A DNA stretch of 64,000 nucleotides from positions 38,430,001 through 38,494,000 of the forward strand of contig NC_088934.1 in NCBI RefSeq assembly GCF_038396675.1. Reading direction: 5' to 3'. A program made the position numbers and the translations under genes. Source of the DNA: Hydra vulgaris (taxonomy: Eukaryota > Cnidaria > Hydrozoa > Anthoathecata > Hydridae). Positions 47,161-61,310 of this stretch are shown here, piece by piece (within the stretch, counting starts at the first letter, position 1; every line of letters begins with the position of its first letter). Under the pieces are notes generated by a model. That model saw nothing but the letters and a program-made list of their open reading frames with translations. It did no database searches and was not told the DNA's origin.

Positions 47161-50100
47161 TTTTTTGGACTTAAGGGTTTATCAACGCTTTTGGTAGTAT
47201 GAGCCGTCTAAAAAAATTTTTTATTTTTACAATTGTTTTTACAGTTTTGCAATGAAATTATGATTATAAGATTGTGAATAAAAAAGATAAAGCTGTTAAC
47301 CTACACCTCAACTACTTGGTCGGACGTAGAGTTATTATAGATGCTTTTTTTTTTGTTGAACTTTATCGAAGCCACACTCTTCCAGTGTACGTTTATTCTT
47401 GTATTCTCTTACAACTTTTTCTACAACTTTTTTTCTGCCTTGGGACCCTGAACCATGCTTTCAAAAACTGGACATGTCGTTTTTACTCTAAGATGTGTGT
47501 TACTTATTTTTATATAGAATAAAAAAGTTTTTTATTTGTTTCAAAATCGAAATGAGTTTTTTATATAGAATTTAATTCTTAAAGGAATTAAAGAGAAAAA
47601 TAATTAAATGCAATTTCACAAATCAAACTAATTGAAATGAATGTATTGAAAAACAATATTTGAAAAGTGTTGGAATGAGAGTAACTTAACTGATTTATGT
47701 AACAACATTGATAATGTTTTAAAAGTGTTATGTAACTTGAATTTTAACTACATTTAAATTGGAGCCATTGTAATAAGTCCTTCCACGCAGTAAAATAGAA
47801 ATTGTAAAATTTCCATTTAACTTAACCTAAATTTCAACTTCATTTCATATTATAAAATTCTAAAAATCTAACAAAATATCTTACAGAAAAAAAATATATA
47901 TTTTACTTAAATTTTTTGCTTAAAATTATGCAAATAATCTTCCATTTTTTTCTCTCATGACAACTATTACCATCATCATTTAAACGTTCACAAAATATTA
48001 CCAGCCCATACTGCAGATGGGGTTGGTAGGTGTGATTAATGCTTCTATTTGTACCAATCACCCTTTGTTTCGCATAAATTTTGCAAAAAAATTGAGCAAT
48101 TTATTTATTAGCTAATTTAAACTACCTTGTTTTAAAATTTTGACTATCAGATTTTGAACAAGGTAATACAGCTATTAAGCTATACCTGGAGTTACATTGT
48201 CATCTAGTAATTTGCAGTAGTACTTTTAGCAATTTTTGTCGTTAGCTACTTATCGTAGCTTTGTAGCTTGCTACAAAATATCTACTAATCTATCGCTGGT
48301 TGATTTCAAAACTAGCTTCATATCAAAGCTTTTTAGACAGCGATTTTATTGTGATATGACACTCGCTACAATAGCTAGTGGGACTTAAGCTTATTAAGCT
48401 AGCTGTCCTCGTAGCCAAATGGCTGTCTTTATCTTTACAAACATCGATAGTTTTTTGATTAATTAAAAAAGCTAGCGATCCTCGTGGCCAAATTGCTGCC
48501 TTTCATTGCGATTATTGCTTGTTATTTGCTAGCCGATTTACCACCAGGTAGAAACCAGTTATCCGATATCGATTAAAAAAAAATGTATTCAGTCTGCTTG
48601 TTAGTCACAATAAAAATATTTATTTATTTATTTTTGTCAACTTTGCCGTTTAATAAATTTACTATAAAAGCATACTACTTAATATGTAGTATTTATTTAT
48701 ACCTAAATTTATATATTATATAAATTTAGGCCAGAGTAAGAGGAAAACATAAACTGTCATATTACTGAGCCCCGTTTACATATTATCTGTGTTTATATAA
48801 AAGCAAATATATGCATAATCCGTTTTAAAATACATATACATTTTGCAAAATGCAAAAAATATCTTTAAATGAACGTGAAACTATTGTATATTTCTACTGA
48901 TTTAAAATAAAAGTAATATAAACATACATTTATAATAATGCATATACATCTTCTATGTTAATGTTTAATAAGATATATTCATTTAGTGATGATAACAACG
49001 TTTTTTTATTTTCTATTTTGAATTAAATTTAGAATAATATGCAATAAATTCTAATTGTAATAAGAATCTTTTAGATTCTGTTTTAAATTTCTCCAAGGAG
49101 TAGTGCTCTATATGGTTATTAAAATTTTTAACAAAATCTTTTGAGAGTCGCATGTGCCTCTTTGTCCGTGTGCCTAGGTATAATGTACCCAGTGCCCCCC
49201 CTCCTTCTGGGCGGCCTTGTGTATTTACATATCACATCTGTTATATGCATATAATTTAACTTTAAATTCAAAGCAAATAAATGTAAATTGTAGTTTCTAC
49301 ATGTTAATAATTATTGCACTTTTTTCTACCATTCGTAGAAAAAAATGCAATAATTATTAACATAGTCACAAACATGGTTTTTTTCAGTCAAATTAATTTT
49401 CAAATCAAATTTTGATTTGAAAAAAACTGTTTGTTCCAGTATTACAGTAGGCAAAAAAATTTTATGCTCAATTTCATTTCAGTCTTTGATATTTCTAAAA
49501 TATTTTTACATGATAACTCAGAAAATCACAGTTTTTTTTTAACTATAACTGTTTTTAAGATAATCTTAAGGTAGTGGGCTCTAGTTGATTCCATTGGCAA
49601 TGGAATCAGCTAGAACACATTTTCATTTGAAGATTACTTCACTAGCTAAAATATTTTGATGAGTTAAGTTCATTACAATTTATAAAGTTGTTTAAAAGAT
49701 TTATCTTTAGCTATCTTTTTTCTAGTTTTTCTAGTATTTATCAGTTATCTAAAACTTATCTTAACTTATGAATTTAGCATTATTGGATCAATGAAAACTT
49801 AATCAAAAATTGGGTAACCATTAACAATCCCAATAAATCTTTATGAATATGTTTATGAACACACTCCTACTCTGTCTTTTTTCAGAGAGACTTTTCTTTT
49901 CATTTCTGATAAATTAATATATTAACATAGGAAGTTTTTAATTTTGTATAAACTCCAGTTTTTAAGCCTGTGTTTGTAGAAAGAAAAAAGCTAATATTAT
50001 TGTAGACTGTTAATTGCATTCCCAACAGTTATTCATAAGTTTATTAATTTGTGCCTAATATATACTTTAAAAAAACAAATCTATCTTTTTTTGGGTGCTT

Positions 50101-50267
50101 TAGATATAAATCATATAAAAATTAATTCATATACTTCTATATCTGAATTTTGAAAAAAAATTTCAAACAACTTTCTCCATTTTATATTACCACTACAAGA
50201 ATTACTTATCACTCAATAACTTTAATAATATATTTTCTAATTCAATTTGTAATGATATTTTATTTAC
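47161..50267. other. Intron 2 filler
   Basis: AT-rich, with short degenerate repeats of AGCTAGC(G/T)NTCCTCGT around 48400-48500 and a 29-bp hairpin at 49301-49363 (ATGTTAATAATTATTGCA arm, one mismatch). No gene seen. Confidence 0.45.
49301..49363. repeat. 29-bp hairpin
   Basis: Arms 49301-49329 and 49335-49363 match at 28 of 29 positions around a 5-base loop. Confidence 0.9.
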
Positions 50268-50432
50268 CTACCTATACACCTGCTTATACACCTACCTATG
50301 CACCTACCTATAAACCTACCTATACAACTACCTATATACCTACCTATACACCTACCTATACACCTACCTATAAACCTACCTATACAACTACCTATATACC
50401 TACCTATACACCTACCTATACACCTATCTTTT
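50268..50432. repeat. 12-bp minisatellite with 60-bp higher-order repeat
   Basis: Units of CCTACCTATACA. A 60-bp block of five variant units (starting ACCTACCTATAAACC) occurs twice at about 50302-50361 and 50362-50421 with the same order of variants. Because 12 is a multiple of three, two plus-strand frames stay open (PTYTPTYK and LPIHLPIN types). Confidence 0.93.
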
Positions 50433-51465
<1,033 letters not shown>

Positions 51466-51789
51466 ACCAAGAACTTAACTGCAATCACTACAGATAAATA
51501 TTGTTATTTAATAATTATTATCAAATACCAGCAAAATTCTTAAAAAAATCATTTATTTTTGTAACTACTATTTTCTTAAGAGTTTATATGACTGCCAGTT
51601 TTCCCAAGTTCTTATAAACATTACTGAAATAATTTAAGCAGCAATTGAGAATGGTTCTCTTGCTAGTGGAATTTTATTATTTATTTATTTTATTATTATA
51701 TTATTTTTATTGGAATTTTTACTCTGAAAAGCTAATAACCCCTAATAATTGATTTTATGGTTTTGAATACACAATAAAGTTTTAATAAG

Positions 51790-52190
51790 TTGCTCCCTGA
51801 ATTCTGTTCTTGGATCTTTATTATTTTTGATATATATTAAAGAATTATCTCAACCCGCAACTAATTCCATTGTACATCATTTTGCTGTTAACACCAATCT
51901 TCTATGCATAAATAAATTACTTTCACAACTACGCAAAATAGTCAATTCAGATCTTTATTATTTGTGGGATTGCTTAAATAGTAACATATTTCTTTTAACA
52001 CCAATAAAACAGAATATGTTATTTTTCAAAAAAAGTTGATAATGTGAGTATTAGAAATGGTAAGTCTTTTTCCATCTAAGTATTTAAAGTATCTTGGAAT
52101 GTTTCTTGACAAAAATATATCAGACACCTAAATTATCTAAACAAAAAACTCACACAAACCAATATGATGCTGTTTTTAATTTGGTACTGT
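51790..52190 (+). pseudogene. LINE reverse transcriptase fragment
   Basis: The frame from about 51795 reads SVLGSLLFLIYIKELS, then VHHFAVNTNLLCINKL, then KIVNSDLYYLWDCLNSNIF. These are the QGSVLGPLLFLxYINDL and the FADDTNLL blocks of LINE reverse transcriptases; the catalytic Asp pair has become AVN. After a shift, LKYLGMFLDKNISDT continues. Lies within intron 2 of the modular gene. Confidence 0.82.
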
Positions 52191-53304
52191 ATTTTGAAAA
52201 GTACTTAAATATATACAATTAGATTACTATTTTGCTACTTTATTAATATTTTTATTAATCTCTTATTAATACTTTTTATTTTTTCATTAACTTTTTTTTG
52301 TTTTTGTCCCATAACTAATATGAATTACGATGTTGATAATAATTTTATAGTAGTAATAGCTTTATTATGTCTTACTGTTATATTTATTACTGTTATTTTT
52401 GCTAATTATTTTTGATTTTATTTCTTTCTTTGTTTTATTTAATGTGTTTTTTGGTGCTGTAAAACGGAGTTACTAGGGACAGTGGTACTTAAAAATATAG
52501 TATATACAGTAAAATTATAGCATATTATAGTTGAGCATATTGACATTCATAGTTTTTTTAAAACATCCTGATTGAACCAAGTAAACCCATAGAAGGGGTT
52601 GCTTGAACTAGAGCTAAGCCATTGCCTAAAGTAACACCTTGTTGTAAGGTTAGTAGGGACAAGTACTTTTTTATTTTATCCTAATTATAAGTAATCTAAA
52701 TCACAAGAATGGAAACTCAGTGGCTATGTACACACACAGACCCATGTTTTGACATTTTTTTTTCAAAATAATAACCTTTTAACCTACATTTTTCAAAGTT
52801 AAAAATTGTCCTAAGTAACTCGTTTTACTGTGCACTTTTTTTGATCGCACCTAACCATTTTGGTGTAAATTTATGATATATGTTTGTCAACTTGATTTTT
52901 TTTTCGGTTAAATGAATGGGTTGTAATGTTTTATTGTTCAAAATATAACATGACACATGATATTTTGCATAAAAAAATTTTTTCTTTATATTTTTTTTCT
53001 TTTTTAAGTTTTCACATGTGGTGTCATGTGATGTCTGATGTTTGTTAAAAGTTTTAAATGTTTATTATAATCAGAAATGTATAGAAAAATAAGAGAAGTG
53101 CTTAAAAAATTTTTCTCGAATAAAGTTGTACAAGCATGATATATTTTATCATTATATACAACAGATTACATCTTTATTTAGTAATGAGTCATTAGTAGTA
53201 ATCTTGTGTTAGTATTTTTATTTTTAGTAATATATTTGTTTAGATATTTTATACATTATAACCTGTTTTCAACAGTGAATTAATTTGGTTTTAATTTTTT
53301 ATAG
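52191..53304. other. AT-rich intron sequence
   Basis: No gene or repeat recognised before the exon at 53305. Confidence 0.4.
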
Positions 53305-53385
53305 GTCCACAAGTTGATCTTTTAGGCTCACCTGGAAATGGGGGAGGAGTTTTTATTTTGTTTGTAAATGGCAATCTTTTTGTTA
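53305..53385 (+). CDS. Modular gene exon 3
   Basis: 81 nt between TTTTTTATAG and GTAAGT, phase 1 to 1. Encodes GPQVDLLGSPGNGGG and VFILFVNGNLFV, a turn followed by two hydrophobic beta strands. It resembles exon 7 (59775-59843), which ends GLIEIVVEHGNLSL. Confidence 0.85.
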
Positions 53386-53867
53386 GTAAGTTTAAATATG
53401 TCTAAATTTCAAACAGCAATATAAATACAAAATAAATAATGTAAACACATGTTTCTTATTTTTTAAATAATAGGTATGACTTTAAAGTATATATGGGTTA
53501 AGATATGTCTAACAATCCTAAACACTTTTTGGGACATAAATTTAAACATTGTTGAAGAGGTTTTAATGAAAGCAAAATATAAAGACTTTTCTTAAATAAT
53601 ACTAAGGGATCAAATGTCCATTTATTTGGCCTTAAAATATGAAAAATTTACAATAATATATTATAAACTCGCATAAATAAGGTTATTGTTTTTTCTATGC
53701 CAAAGCTACCAAAAATGACGATTTTCTACATAAAATTTTAAGTCAAAAGATATGTTTATAAACCTGAAATTTAGAAAGGCCAATTAAAAGCTGAATAAAT
53801 GATACAGTAGATTTTTAAATGAAGAGCATAAAGTTACTACGCTACTTTGACACTTTTTAAATAACAA

Positions 53868-53926
53868 CTTTGGGAAGTGTTTTAAACTTTGGGAAGTGTT
53901 TTAAACTTTGGGAAGTGTTTGATTTA
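53868..53926. repeat. 19-bp tandem repeat, about three copies
   Basis: Unit TTTGGGAAGTGTTTTAAAC, exact in consecutive copies, in intron 3. Confidence 0.92.
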
Positions 53927-54140
53927 ATCTGTTATAGTTTTATAAATGGAGTAAACAAAAGATATCTTAAAACAATATTTAAAAGCTCAAAAATAGAACC
54001 CTTAAATTTAATCACCTTAGTGCACTTGTAGTGGTTTTTTACAGACATTATTGACAAATTTAAATAAATGTGTTATTGATTTGTTTTTTAATTTTAATGA
54101 AGGTAATTTGATATTATCAATTTATTTATATTCTTGTCAG

Positions 54141-54235
54141 ATGCTGATATATCTGCTGATGGGTACGAGAATCAAGACAATAAAAATTGTAGTGGAGGAA
54201 GTGCAGGGGGTTTTATACTAATTAAAGCTAATGAG
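54141..54235 (+). CDS. Modular gene exon 4
   Basis: 95 nt between TTCTTGTCAG and GTGAGC, phase 1 to 0. Encodes NADISADGYENQDNKNCSG then GSAGGFILIKANE. The C-x-GG-x-A-GG-hydrophobic strand motif is the signature of the repeat; exon 8 (63215-63303) has the same phases and CKSSSGTILIQADY. Confidence 0.88.
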
Positions 54236-55338
54236 GTGAGCATATTTGCAGTAGTTTTTTTATTTTAAACCTAGTTTTTGTAGTAAAATTTTGTGCATTT
54301 CTATTTATTTTACATCATTGACAACTATTAACAAATAAACTTTAATGGCTACATTTGTCATGTATAATTTGCATAAAAAAAGAAATGAATAAAAAAATGA
54401 GAAAAATACAATGATAAAAAACAAAATATATTAAGCAAAACAAAAAATAAGTCATTAAATTTCCTATTTTTGTGTCATCATAAGAGACTTTTTTTTACAA
54501 TAAAAGTCTCTTTTGCATACGTTGCTTGCAAATGTATCATTGCATACATTGCTTGCAAATGCAAATGTGAAAATTGCATGCATTGCTTGCAAATGGATTT
54601 GCATGCAATTTTCAAACTCTTACTACTTAACTAAAATTAGTAAAATATTTTTAAAGAATTGTTTTTAATGTTTCACCAAAAATTTTGAACTCCTACACTT
54701 ATTAGGATTATGGTCAGGGTTGTACTTTAGGTCAGGGTTAGGTTGTACTTGTATACTTATGCCAAATAAACAAAACACAGTTTAAACTAAAATAAAATTA
54801 TATATTTTAAAATAATTTGAAACTTTTTATAACATTAAATGAGAAATTTAAGTTTTAATGACTGTTTAAAGTACCAAAAAGCACAAGTAGCATTGTGAGA
54901 ATGAAAGATTGCTTTATAAAAAATTTTATATCTATATTTTTTTTATATCTTTTTTTTTTATTTATATCTCCTTTTTTTGTCTAGTCATTGTTAATTATCA
55001 TTTAAGTTTATTTTAGAAAATAAATAAATTATAATGCAAAGGTTTGTTAGTCAAAATGAAAATTTTTAAGTCTAAAAAAGGCATTTTTATTTTAGAACAT
55101 TAATGAAATGACAATATTTTCATAATAATTTTTAATTATAATAATTAGTACATAAATTGTTATTGGACTAAAAAAAACATTTGAATATACCTGCATAGTT
55201 TATGCAAGTAGTTTATTGTTTGTAGTTGAAATAAAGTATTAATAATGTTTGTCAACTTTTGCATTTTCAAACAAAAATTGAATACAATATAATTTCATTA
55301 TAGTTTCATTAACATTTTAACAGCATTTTAAAATATAG
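54236..55338. other. Intron 4
   Basis: Holds a hairpin (AGAGACTTTTTTTTACAATA pairing to AAAAGTCTCT at 54484-54513) followed by three diverged copies of TTGCATACATTGCTTGCAAATG at about 54512-54600. Confidence 0.55.
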
Positions 55339-55540
55339 ATTAGGATCTCTGATAATGTATCAATTCATGCAAATGGTGGTTCCAGTGGCAGAAATAAGAG
55401 TTCTTTTTATTGTACAAATGGTGGGGCAGGTGGCATTATCAGTTTAAACACACTTTATTTTAATGGAGATATTAAATCTCTAAGTGTTAGAGGTGGAATG
55501 GGAATTAAACCTGGAAACAGTGGAAAAATAATAGTTCAAA
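55339..55540 (+). CDS. Modular gene exon 5
   Basis: 202 nt between AATATAG and GTAAGC, phase 0 to 1. Encodes IRISDNVSIHANGGSSGR, then SSFYCTNGGAGGIISLNTLY, FNGDIKSLSVRGG and NSGKIIVQ: two rounds of strand-GG-strand with one Cys. It completes the first module; the next residues come from exon 6. An equivalent exon for the second module would lie past the window end. Confidence 0.88.
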
Positions 55541-55644
55541 GTAAGCTATTTGCAACTCTTGTTTTATAAAACACTTTTATTATGTGTTTTTTGATTTTAT
55601 TTTTATTTTTTAATGTTTAAGGAAAAGCATAAGCAGCATGTGTG

Positions 55645-56103
<459 letters not shown>

Positions 56104-56196
56104 AGTTTTGAAACTTATTTAATTTTAGTTTCTACATCTAATAAGAGAAGGTATTTAATTGTATATATATTATTAAATATTTAATCCTTTTTTAAA

Positions 56197-56240
56197 CTTT
56201 AGTGTTTTGACAAAACACCAGTTTTGTCAAAACACTAAAG
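56197..56240. repeat. Perfect 20-bp hairpin
   Basis: CTTTAGTGTTTTGACAAAAC and its exact complement around ACCA. Confidence 0.92.
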
Positions 56241-56789
56241 TGGTACATGTTTATGCAATAAAGCACTTTGTTGCATAATTTTTTCATAGCTTTTTATCTC
56301 TCTAATACTTTAAAGGTCACAGATTTTAAATAAAGAATCTTTAACTTATTATATATAATGTAAATATTATATTTTTTGCTGCACTACAACTAATGATTGA
56401 CATTTTTTGCAATGTGCTGTCTATATGATGACTTATTCAAGTTTTAGTTGAATGCTCGCTCCCTTCTGATTTTATATTTGTTTCAATTTAGTTGCTATGG
56501 TACCTAAATTTGCATAGCAACAACTTGTTTTTAAATTAATGTTACTTTTATAGTTTTTTATTTGCGCTATGTACACTATGTACTATGTACATTGGGTGTG
56601 TATATTAAAATGTAACTCACACTTCTAAGGACAGTAATATTTTTATTTGGTTTTTTGCCAAAAGCTTCCTCTCAATTGGTTAAAAGTTATTTTTTAAGTT
56701 AATTCACCTACACAAGTCCGAGAAAGTGGAGAAAAGTTATAACATTTACCTCACTTACAATGATGTCAGAAATATATAATTAAAATATT
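56241..56789. other. Intron 5 filler
   Basis: No gene seen. CGCTATGTACACTATGTACT contains a small repeat. Confidence 0.4.
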
Positions 56790-57715
56790 ATCCTGCAAAT
56801 ACAACAGGACTATTCAGCTTCAGTTCCTTTGAAAGATTTAATGATTCATACTAGACAAAGATCATTATCAACAACCTAATTTAGACCTTTAAGATTTTCA
56901 TGCAAAAAGAAGTCCAAGGAACTTGTGCTCAAAAAAGATCAGTACATTAAAAGTGAGATAAAAAGGTTGGGTATGATTTCTTAGACATTTGCAGATCTTC
57001 TATTGAAATGGATTGCATTATTAAACTCACAATGATTGATGGGAAGGTTCAAGCGGTATTATCTGGAAAAAAAACTTATCCTTATGTTGTTCAGCGTATC
57101 GTGTCTCTCCAAAAAATATAAATAGTCTTAATATCCTTATAAAGATTATACTCACCAAGAATTCAATTATGGTCTTTCCAGTCTCCATGTATAGATTCAA
57201 TTTTTTAAGATAATTTTGCACATAAAAAAGAAACAAGAAAATAGCAAACAAGATCTAAAGAACACAAATAAGTCATCTGTGACTAAACAGAAGATTCAGA
57301 CTGATTTTATGAACAAAATAAGACTTTTTGTTGATTTCCCCAAAAGTGGTGCTTCTGGAACAAGCAGCGATGACAATACTTCAAGGAGTTTTTTTGTAGC
57401 ATATGAACAAACAGCTGAAATTCTGGGTATTAATCAAAACCTTACATTCAGATTTTACACTATCTTGATGCCTTCAGGATATGAAACTAACTGCCTAAAA
57501 TAGACATGGACATAACATAATTCAAGGACTAACATTACTAATAGGACTTACGTCAGAAGAAGCTCAAAAGGCTAGTAATAAAGACTACAAAAATTTAGCC
57601 AAAAAAAAAAATCCTGAAGAGCAACAAATATTGATCTGATCAATAAACTTATTGTTTCCAGTGACCCTGATATTTTATCACTGTGTAAATCAACATCGAA
57701 CAAATCATAAAAATT
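56790..57715 (+). pseudogene. Cnidarian-type transposon protein of unnamed family
   Basis: Broken plus-strand frames keep the order of a protein repeated in cnidarian and arthropod genomes: MDCIIKLTMIDGKVQAVLSG (near 57010), an acidic/Lys segment followed by the 95-codon frame at 57216-57503 (TDFMNKIRLFVDFPKSGA, then RFYTILMPSGYETNCLK), then HGHNIIQGLTLLIGLTSEEA (near 57515) and NTNIDLINKLIVSSDPDIL. I recall such sequences only as uncharacterised transposon-associated proteins, without a curated family name, so treat the assignment as recognition of a pattern, not of a function. No terminal repeats found. Inserted in intron 5 of the modular gene. Confidence 0.5.
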
Positions 57716-58339
57716 AATTTACCCCTTTGTAACAAAGCATTATAGGTACCCATAATATTTATTTTTAAAATGTTACTATGTATATGTAATTTTATTTGTC
57801 TTTATTGTTTTTATATTTTTCCAATCACATTAAGATTTGTAAAAAAATATTAAGTACAACAAAACTTTTTTTGTTATATTTAATATATGAGTTGCATGCC
57901 TTCCAAAAAAAAGGTCTAAGAAATGCACTATAATTACAGGCTTCCTATGTTTACAATGTGTTTTTGGACCTTGTTTAGAAGGAAAAATCATTATTAGAAT
58001 AACCAGCTTAAATATGACAAAAATATTCCATTCAGGGGCAAATAAGAAATTTGTAGAAGTAGAAAATGGAATCAGGTGTAAGAAAATGGCAAGCATGATA
58101 AATTAGTAGCAACCGTAACAGATGCTAATTTAGTAATCAATTATATTTGGTTTCCATGAGAGGTCAGTAGTAAAAAATTGTCCAAGAAGACCTAATGAAG
58201 AAAACTCAGTGAGAGTTTTATATATTATATATAAAAAAAGTTACAATTTTAAAAGTAATTATTCTGTTTATTGAACTTTATTTATGTTTTAGTTACTATC
58301 CACTCAAAATTTGTTGAGGTATTTTTTATAAATAAAATG
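57716..58339. other. Intron 5, right part
   Basis: AT-rich, possibly the 3' end of the transposon remnant. No gene seen. Confidence 0.4.
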
Positions 58340-58489
<150 letters not shown>

Positions 58490-58498
58490 TGGACATAT

Positions 58499-58797
58499 TT
58501 AAAAAAAAAAGTGATGTTTTTCAATCTTGACATGTTTACTAGTTAACATACTACATTTTTAAAAGATAAAATTACAATTTAAAACTCTGGAATATAAAAT
58601 CAAAATTTGAAGACATTACCAAGAAATATTAACAGACAAATAGAATTTAGACAAAATTCTGTTAATACTTTTCTGTAATGCCTTCAAATTTTGATTTTAT
58701 ATTCCAGAGTTTTAAATTGGGATTTTTTCTTTTGAAAGTGTAGTATATTAACTACAAAACATGTCAAGATTGAAAAATATCGTTCTTTCTTAAAAAT
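58499..58797. repeat. Foldback element, arms of about 135 bp
   Basis: Left arm AAAAGTGATGTTTTTCAATC, TTGACATGTTTACTAGTTAA and AATTTAAAACTCTGGAATAT pairs with the right-arm complement, which ends AACATGTCAAGATTGAAAAA. The centre lies near 58648. It sits between two AT arrays, 190 bp before exon 6. Confidence 0.88.
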
Positions 58798-58819
58798 ATA
58801 ATCACATTTGTTCACATTT

Positions 58820-58979
<160 letters not shown>

Positions 58980-58989
58980 ATTTTCACAG

Positions 58990-59295
58990 CTGTTTTCAGG
59001 AAAGATCTTATTATAAATACTACATCATGTGTTCTTCAAAGTTCTGACTATCCGAACTTTACATTTTATGGAAAAATAATTGAGAAAAAAAACAAAAGTT
59101 GTTTACTAGACAGTAAATGCGAATTTACATTTATGCATTCAGTTAAAATACTTCAGTTTGTAAAGTTAAAGCTCACTGGAAGTAATCAATTATCTTTTGT
59201 CATTAAAAGTGGTGGAATGGAGGTTTTCACTAAATTGAATTTTTTGGCAAACTGTTCTTCAAGTGAAGTTAAATATCTTTGCAGTTTTAATAATG
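58990..59295 (+). CDS. Modular gene exon 6 (start of second module)
   Basis: 306 nt between TTTTCACAG and GTAAAA, phase 1 to 1. Encodes FRKDLIINTTSCVLQSSD, CLLDSKCEFTFMHSV, FVKLKLTGSNQLSFVI and SSSEVKYLCSFNNG. Cys spacing and the KLxLTGxN(Q/G)L core parallel exon 1 of the window. It carries sequons (NTT, NFT, NKS, NCS). Confidence 0.88.
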
Positions 59296-59774
59296 GTAAA
59301 ACGTTTGAATGTTATTTTTTAATATTGATATTTAACATTTTTTTCAATTTTTTGTAAAAAAATAAAATAAAATAATTGTATATACTTTATAAAAAATGTA
59401 ACCAAACTCTTCTGAAAATATAATTTTTCACTTTAAAGAAAAACACTTTTTTTAGTTTAGGTTAAATGTTTATAATATAAAATACAATATCTAAAATAAT
59501 TATGTAACATTTAATTATTGTTGTTATTATTTTATACTTGTTGTTTTTAAACAATTTTCTGTTTTTCTATTTAAGTTTGTATTTTTCTTTGTATTTGTCT
59601 TATTCCTAATATTATTATTGTCTTTGTATTTTATTTTTATTTGTCTTATTCCTAATATTATTATATAAATTATTGTTTCATAACAGTCATACACTTTGAC
59701 TACAACTTTCATACAAGTATTAATATATGAATATTTTGTTTATTTTTTACATGGATAATAAGAAATATTTTTAG
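59296..59774. other. Intron 6
   Basis: 479 bp. Contains a repeated TTTGTCTTATTCCTAATATT (about 59595 and 59640). No counterpart of exon 2 was recognised. Confidence 0.5.
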
Positions 59775-59843
59775 AAGATAATGAAACTATTGCGATTGGT
59801 GGATTGATTGAGATTGTTGTTGAACATGGAAATTTAAGTTTAT
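59775..59843 (+). CDS. Modular gene exon 7
   Basis: 69 nt between TTTTTAG and GTAAGT, phase 1 to 1. Encodes EDNETIAIGG and LIEIVVEHGNLSL. Counterpart of exon 3 with a shorter Gly loop. Confidence 0.85.
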
Positions 59844-60132
59844 GTAAGTATTTAATTGTTACATTTTAAAGTGTTTCAGTTTTTTATTTTTTATTTTATT
59901 TTACTTTTTTAAGTAACTTAAAAAACTTTGTGTAAATGTGTATAAATCTGTAACTTTTAAACCACCATTATTTTATGTAGACAGCTTGGTTTCTGTGTTT
60001 ATGTTTAATTAAGTTTTAATGTTTATATAAAAAAAAAGAAAAAAAAGAGAAGAAAAAAATATTAAATAAATCTTTTGTTTACTTCTAGATATAGAATTTT
60101 GGTTATATCATTTTTCAAATTTAAAAATATTT
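59844..60132. other. Intron 7, left end
   Basis: AT-rich, no feature. Confidence 0.4.
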
Positions 60133-60155
60133 AGTGTACATGTGTGTGTGTTAGT

Positions 60156-60228
<73 letters not shown>

Positions 60229-60252
60229 TGTGAGTGTGTATATATATATATA
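60133..60252. repeat. (GT)n microsatellite
   Basis: About 100 bp of GT, ending GAGTGTGAGTGTG and a short AT tail. Confidence 0.95.
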
Positions 60253-61130
60253 TTCTCTTTTTTGTCAACTTTTAGCAAATGAAATATTGCTTCCAATAGT
60301 GACAGTTTTTTTGATTGTCGCATAAAAAAAATTGTATCATTCTAAATTATATTTTAACCATGAGTTTATTTGCATAATTGGAATTAATTTAGCGTGAAAA
60401 TGGAGCTAACATGTTCAAATTGTTGTTGGTCAGATTTAAACTTTATAAAAAATATACATTTCAAGAAAATAACAAAAGAACCTTTGCAATTTTCATGTAA
60501 CGTAAGTTAACAAAAACATGATGGAGTTTTGTTTTTTCTTAAATTTAGTTTAAAAATTTAAGCTTTTTAATAATATATGCAAAAAAAAATATTAAATGTA
60601 ACATTTTTACATTTAAAGTTTTGATTAAGGATGCATAGTTAATGCACATTTTTTTTTTAAGTTTGTGTAACGTAAATTAAAACTACAATCATCTACTAAA
60701 GTTCTGGCGCTTTTTCGTTAACTAAATGAATTTCGTCATTAATTAAATCTTATTTTTTTGCGTTGGTTTGTCATGCGATTTTTAACATTTTGTGACCCCC
60801 TTTCCTTCCCCTTTCTCCTTGTAACGCATCATAACATTTTATTGACCCCCCTTCCTAATAATACACAACAATTTTGTACCCTCCCCCCCTCCCCCTAAAA
60901 ATTTTTTTTTATACGATTTAAATATAATACTGTCTATAATTTTCTTCGCTTCTTTGAGTTAATAATATTTTTCAGTCTGTTTAATGTTTTTTTTTCACCC
61001 CAATACTTCAGTGTAAAATTTTATAAATTAACATCCCTATCTTAAACATGATCCCAATTTTAAATAGCTATTCTTCCGATATATACATGCAAAAATATTA
61101 TTTTATAAATATAATTTTCTTTCAACCAGC
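60253..61130. other. Intron 7 with C-rich repeat
   Basis: C-rich scraps at 60790-60905 (GACCCCCTTTCCTTCCCC, TACCCTCCCCCCCTCCCCC) recur at 61548-61615 (GACCCCCTCCCCC, CTACCCTCCCTTCCTAAAG) in similar order with CATAACATTTT-like spacers, suggesting a dispersed repeat. Confidence 0.5.
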
Positions 61131-61310
61131 AATGTTAGCGTGGCTGAGTCGATTCCGCTTCAGGCAAAACTAAGAGTTCTAGGTTTGTCTCTCGAAGCCG
61201 AAATTTTTTACTTTTTTTAGTTATTGCACACAAAGATTGTTTTTTTTATTGCTGCACACTTTTGTGCACCAACTAAATAAAGTTCTTCTACACTTGGACC
61301 ATATAAAGTC
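61131..61310 (+). mobile_element. Possible tRNA-derived SINE, third type
   Basis: TAGCGTGGCTGAGTCGATTC (A-box-like) and, about 35 bp on, CTAGGTTTGTCTCTCG (B-box-like) form a degenerate tRNA-like head, followed by a body with palindromic TGCACACTTTTGTGCA. No A tail or duplication was identified. Confidence 0.4.

Noticed and set aside
47274..47522. 82-residue plus-strand membrane-like protein
   Set aside because: AT-rich, hydrophobic by composition only; no signal, domain or conservation visible.
59296..59357. Extension of exon 6 to a stop at 59357
   Set aside because: The residues after the GTAAAA donor (GKTFECYFLILIF) do not fit the module, and exon 7 continues the frame in phase 1.
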